A DNA stretch of 64,000 bases from NCBI GenBank assembly GCA_963204835.1, contig CAUJHJ010000057.1, forward strand, positions 1 to 64,000, written 5' to 3'. The notes under the pieces are model-generated. The model made no database searches. It had not been told where the DNA came from and saw only the letters and a list, made by a program, of their open reading frames with translations. The translations under genes were made by a program, and so were the position numbers. The stretch comes from Pseudomonadota bacterium. GTDB taxonomy: Bacteria > Pseudomonadota > Gammaproteobacteria > Steroidobacterales > Steroidobacteraceae. This document shows, piece after piece, positions 61,100 to 64,000 of the stretch. Positions within the stretch are counted from its first letter, which is position 1. Every line of letters starts with the position of its first letter.

Positions 61100-62352
61100 G
61101 GTTGGAGTCCCTCGAAAATTGCGGCCAGTTCGGCGGTGCGGTGTTCGCGGGAATGGCTGCCGGCGGCCCCGGCGCCCATGGGCTGCCATTCGCCGCTGTC
61201 GGCGCGCCGCACGAACTCGCGCAGCGCCGCCGCGATGGCCTCCGCCGAATCGAGCGGCGCGATGAGCCCGGCATCGGCCCGTCGCAGGATGTCGGCCGTG
61301 TCGCCCGCGGCGTCGGTCAATGCGACGATCGGCCGCCCCGCGCGGAAATATTCGTAGATCTTGGCGGGTATCTGGGCGTTGCAGTTCGCTGATTGCAGGA
61401 CCAGCAGGCCGTCGACCGTGAGCATTTCCTCCAGCGCCGATACATAGTCGACGGCAGGCGCGAGGCGCACGAGGTCCCCGATTCCCCGCTCGTCGATCAT
61501 GCGCTGGTACTGGTTGTCGTTGCCGGTGGCCCGCAGGATGAGCTGCAGGCGGCCCGCGGCTGGATCGGCGCGCTTGCGCAGCTTGGCGATCGCGTCGAAC
61601 AGGCAGGTAGGGTCGCGTTCGCTCGGGTAAATGACGCCGCTGTGCAGCAGCGTCAGGCGCCCGCCGCGTGCAGTCGGATCGCCCGCGCGGGCATGAAGGC
61701 GGTGCTCGGCGCGCGCGAACGCGTCTTCATCGAAGCCGTTCTCGACGACGTGGATATTCCGGTCACCGAAGCCGGGAAAGCGCTCGCGGTAGTCGCGCGC
61801 GGCGCCCGGTGTCGTGACGATGACGCGCCGGGCCTGGCCGAAGACGCTGCGTTCGAGGTCCTTCCAGGCGCGGTTCACGCGCGGGTCCGGCGGATAGTCT
61901 CCCTGCCACATCGGGTCGCGGAACTCCGCCACCCACGGCAGGCCCGAACGACGCGCGACCGCAAGACCGATTGCGTGCGCTGTGGCGATCGGAAAGGTAG
62001 TCCAGACGACATCGATGCGCTGCTCGCGAATCAGGCGCAGGGCCGCCGGCACGGCGCTGAACTTCCACGTCACCCAGCGATCCGGCATCGCAAGCGCGCG
62101 CGGATAGCGCCCGAAGACGCTCAGGTGTCGCGCGGCATCGAGCGCGAGCGAACGGTGAACCGCGATCGCGCCGGTGTCGCGGTCGGCCCCGCTGCTCACC
62201 TGCTCGTGGGCTCCCGGGGTCGCGGTCAGCACGATGGGCGTCCAGCCGAACTTCGGCAGGTGCTGCGCAAAGCGCAGCGTTCGTTGCACGGCGCTGCTGC
62301 CCCGCATCGGCGGAAACTGGAACGCGATCAGCAGGGCGGTGCGACGCGCCAC
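61096..62352 (-). CDS. Glycosyltransferase family 4
   Basis: This 418-residue GT4-like enzyme has N-terminal TALLIAFQFPPMRGSSAVQRTLRFAQHLPKFGW, a pattern common in GT4 enzymes of exopolysaccharide loci. Others are WVAEFRDPMWQGDYPPDP, VVENGFDEDAFARAE and a donor-domain NAQIPAKIYEYFRAGRPIVAL. GTG 62352 lies 5 bases after the decarboxylase stop. Its specificity is unknown. It is coupled downstream to the membrane glycosyltransferase. Confidence 0.87.
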   Translation of the reverse strand: MARRTALLIAFQFPPMRGSSAVQRTLRFAQHLPKFGWTPIVLTATPGAHEQVSSGADRDTGAIAVHRSLALDAARHLSVFGRYPRALAMPDRWVTWKFSAVPAALRLIREQRIDVVWTTFPIATAHAIGLAVARRSGLPWVAEFRDPMWQGDYPPDPRVNRAWKDLERSVFGQARRVIVTTPGAARDYRERFPGFGDRNIHVVENGFDEDAFARAEHRLHARAGDPTARGGRLTLLHSGVIYPSERDPTCLFDAIAKLRKRADPAAGRLQLILRATGNDNQYQRMIDERGIGDLVRLAPAVDYVSALEEMLTVDGLLVLQSANCNAQIPAKIYEYFRAGRPIVALTDAAGDTADILRRADAGLIAPLDSAEAIAAALREFVRRADSGEWQPMGAGAAGSHSREHRTAELAAIFEGLQP

Positions 62353-62357
62353 CGGCG

Positions 62358-63593
62358 TCAGACGAGCAGTTCGACGGCGGGGGGGTGGCTCAGGAATGCG
62401 CGCGGGCTCGAGCTCAGGCCGTAGGCGCCACTTTGCAACACCACGACGAGATCGCCTTCCGACGCGCGCGCAAGGTTCATGCGATCGGCGAGCAGGTCGA
62501 GCGGCGTGCACAGCGGCCCCACGACCGATGCGGTTTCCCGCGCCTCGCCCTGGATGCGATTGCCGATCACCACGGGGTAGTTCTTGCGGATGACTTGGCC
62601 GAAATTGCCCGACGCCGCGAGGTGATGGTGCAGCCCGCCGTCACAGACGAGGAATACCTGGCCGCGGGAAATCTTCCGGTCGATGACCCGGCACACATAG
62701 GCGCCCGACTCGCCCACCAGGTAACGCCCGAGCTCGAGCACGAGCTGCGCACCCGGCATGGCCTGCGCCGCCTGCGGCACGAGCTCGCGCAGGTTGGCGG
62801 CGATCGGCGCGAGGTCAAGCGGGCGTTCCTCAGGGAAGTACGGGATGCCGAAGCCGCCACCGATGTTGAGGGTGCGCACGGGGCCAGGCGCGTGTCGTGC
62901 AAGCCGCGCTGCGAGCGCAACGGATTTCTGCTGTGCCTCGACGATGGCATCCGCGCGCAGGTTCTGCGAGCCGCTGAAGATGTGAAAGCCCTGGAACTCG
63001 AGCGGCGAGGTGCCAATGGACTCCAGTGCCTCCGGCACCCGCTCGGCATCGATGCCGAATTGCTTCGGCCCGCCGCCCATCTTCATGCCGGACGTCTTCA
63101 GCTCGAAATCGGGATTGACGCGCACGGCGACCCTGGGCCGCACGCCGGTGCGCGCGCCGATCGCGGCGAGGACGCGGATTTCCCGCTCCGATTCGATGTT
63201 GACGGTGATGCCCGCCGCCGCGGCGCGCGCCAGTTCGGCGTCGGTCTTGCCCGGGCCCGCGAAACTGACCAGGCTGGAACTCGCCCCCGCATCGAGCGCG
63301 ACCTGCATCTCGCCGACAGAGGCGACGTCGAGTCCGTCGACGAGGCCCAGCATGTGCCGCACCACCGCCGGCATCGGATTCGCCTTCATGGCGTAATGGA
63401 TGTGCACTTCGCGCGGCAGGGCGGCGCGGAGCTGCTCGACCTTGCGCGTCATCACGCCCCGGTCGTACACATAGAACGGCGTCTGGCCGGCCTGGGCCGC
63501 GAGCCCGGTGATCGTGCGGCCGCCGATCAGCAGGCAGTCGTCGGCGGTGCCGAACCAGGGATGCGGTGCGTGCGGTGGTATATCGAGGCTCAC
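62358..63593 (-). CDS. PLP-dependent decarboxylase, exosortase A-associated
   Basis: This 411-residue type III PLP decarboxylase (ornithine/diaminopimelate-like fold) belongs to the exosortase A-linked group. Lys70 in IHYAMKANPMP binds PLP. FHIFSGSQNL, NIGGGFGIPYFPEE, LELGRYLVGESGAY, GPLCTPLDLLADR and VVLQSGAYGLSSSPRAFLSH are family features. The substrate is unknown. In these loci it partners an AMP-forming ligase and an ACP, suggesting it supplies an amine-bearing group for polysaccharide decoration. GTG 63593 overlaps the ligase stop. Confidence 0.92.
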   Translation of the reverse strand: MSLDIPPHAPHPWFGTADDCLLIGGRTITGLAAQAGQTPFYVYDRGVMTRKVEQLRAALPREVHIHYAMKANPMPAVVRHMLGLVDGLDVASVGEMQVALDAGASSSLVSFAGPGKTDAELARAAAAGITVNIESEREIRVLAAIGARTGVRPRVAVRVNPDFELKTSGMKMGGGPKQFGIDAERVPEALESIGTSPLEFQGFHIFSGSQNLRADAIVEAQQKSVALAARLARHAPGPVRTLNIGGGFGIPYFPEERPLDLAPIAANLRELVPQAAQAMPGAQLVLELGRYLVGESGAYVCRVIDRKISRGQVFLVCDGGLHHHLAASGNFGQVIRKNYPVVIGNRIQGEARETASVVGPLCTPLDLLADRMNLARASEGDLVVVLQSGAYGLSSSPRAFLSHPPAVELLV

Positions 63594-64000
63594 GGTGCAC
63601 CTTCCGAGAACAGGCCCTTCAGCTCGGACGCCAGGCTGGCGCGATCGTACTTGCCGTTCGGATTGCGGGGCAGGCCCTCGCGCCACACAATCCGCGCCGG
63701 CACCATGAAGGCGGGCAACTCCTTGCGGATCGCATCGAGCAGCGGGCCGTCAGCCGGTGCGCGGCCATCGGCGGGCGCCGCGACGAGCACCGCGGCCTGG
63801 CCGAGCGTCGGGTGCGGCACACCGATGGCCGCGGCGTCGGCCACGAGCCCGGAGGCAAACGCCACTTCCTCGATCTCCGTCGGGCTGACACGATAGCCGG
63901 AGGTCTTGATCATCTCGTCGCGCCGCCCGACGAAATACAGGTAGCCATCCTTGTCCATGCGGACCGTGTCGCCCGACCAGACTGCGAGTTCCGTCAGCAC
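63590..64000 (-). CDS. AMP-forming acyl-CoA/ACP ligase, exosortase A-associated (partial)
   Basis: Only the C-terminal 136 or so residues are inside the window; the gene continues beyond 64000. VWSGDTVRMDKDGYLYFVGRRDEMIKTSGYRVSPTEIEEV and the catalytic-lysine segment PRNPNGKYDR identify an ANL-family adenylating enzyme. By position next to the exosortase-linked decarboxylase it is the ligase that partners the ACP. The carboxylate substrate is unknown. Confidence 0.88.
   Translation of the reverse strand: MLTELAVWSGDTVRMDKDGYLYFVGRRDEMIKTSGYRVSPTEIEEVAFASGLVADAAAIGVPHPTLGQAAVLVAAPADGRAPADGPLLDAIRKELPAFMVPARIVWREGLPRNPNGKYDRASLASELKGLFSEGAP

Overview
The window is very GC-rich, densely packed bacterial DNA with short intergenic gaps and many 4-base stop/start overlaps (ATGA, GTGA, TTGA). 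It looks proteobacterial. The gltX - tRNA-Ala(GGC) - tRNA-Glu(TTC) neighbourhood, polyhydroxyalkanoate (PHA) genes and a complete XrtA/PEP-CTERM exopolysaccharide locus fit a free-living gammaproteobacterium (a Steroidobacter/Nevskia-like lineage is a guess) or a related betaproteobacterium. I see no insertion sequences, phage genes or CRISPR arrays.

Region 1 (1-8.1 kb) is PHA storage and translation. A tRNA-Val gene is followed by a class III PHA synthase pair (phaE-phaC, minus strand). It diverges from phaR (granule-linked repressor), a short-chain reductase, a phasin, a second PHA synthase of class I, and phaB (acetoacetyl-CoA reductase). gltX follows. Two structurally different PHA synthases therefore sit within 6 kb.

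Region 2 (8.1-11.1 kb) holds two paralogous Ig-repeat lipoproteins on the minus strand that flank tRNA-Ala and tRNA-Glu. A good sigma70 promoter lies before the tRNAs.

Region 3 (11.2-40.7 kb) is a long plus-strand XrtA-type exopolysaccharide locus. It begins with a phosphoglycosyl transferase. Next comes a four-gene cassette of a Tat-signal protein, a PqqD-like protein, an HprK-like kinase and a nucleotidyltransferase (the 'HPr-rel-A' type). After that come prsK/prsR, exosortase xrtA, prsT, the export/chain-length/tyrosine-kinase/outer-membrane set, a deacetylase, a FemAB protein, two amidotransferases, glycosyltransferases, an AlgD-like dehydrogenase and a second deacetylase.

Region 4 (40.8-50.4 kb) holds two Tat-exported proteins that share an unusual N-terminal CPPP module, an asparagine-synthetase-like protein lacking the glutaminase cysteine, an acyl carrier protein, two exosortase-associated hydrolases, an O-antigen-ligase-like protein, a TPR protein and a GNAT/FemAB-like protein.

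Region 5 (50.6-64 kb) makes and uses a TDP-sugar (RmlA-like, RmlB, WecE, WecD, which predicts TDP-Fuc4NAc). It also has a fourth asparagine-synthetase-like protein and, on the minus strand, a flippase, methyltransferase, GtrA, membrane glycosyltransferase, soluble glycosyltransferase, PLP decarboxylase and a truncated AMP-forming ligase.

Together regions 3-5 should build, modify, export and regulate an acidic, amino-sugar-containing exopolysaccharide used with the PEP-CTERM/exosortase A surface system. No PEP-CTERM substrate protein is encoded in the window. The signals most worth checking are the HPr-rel-A cassette with its Tat protein and a sigma54-like promoter, a set of CRP-like sites sharing GTGACG-N4-TCAC, and the paired CPPP Tat proteins.
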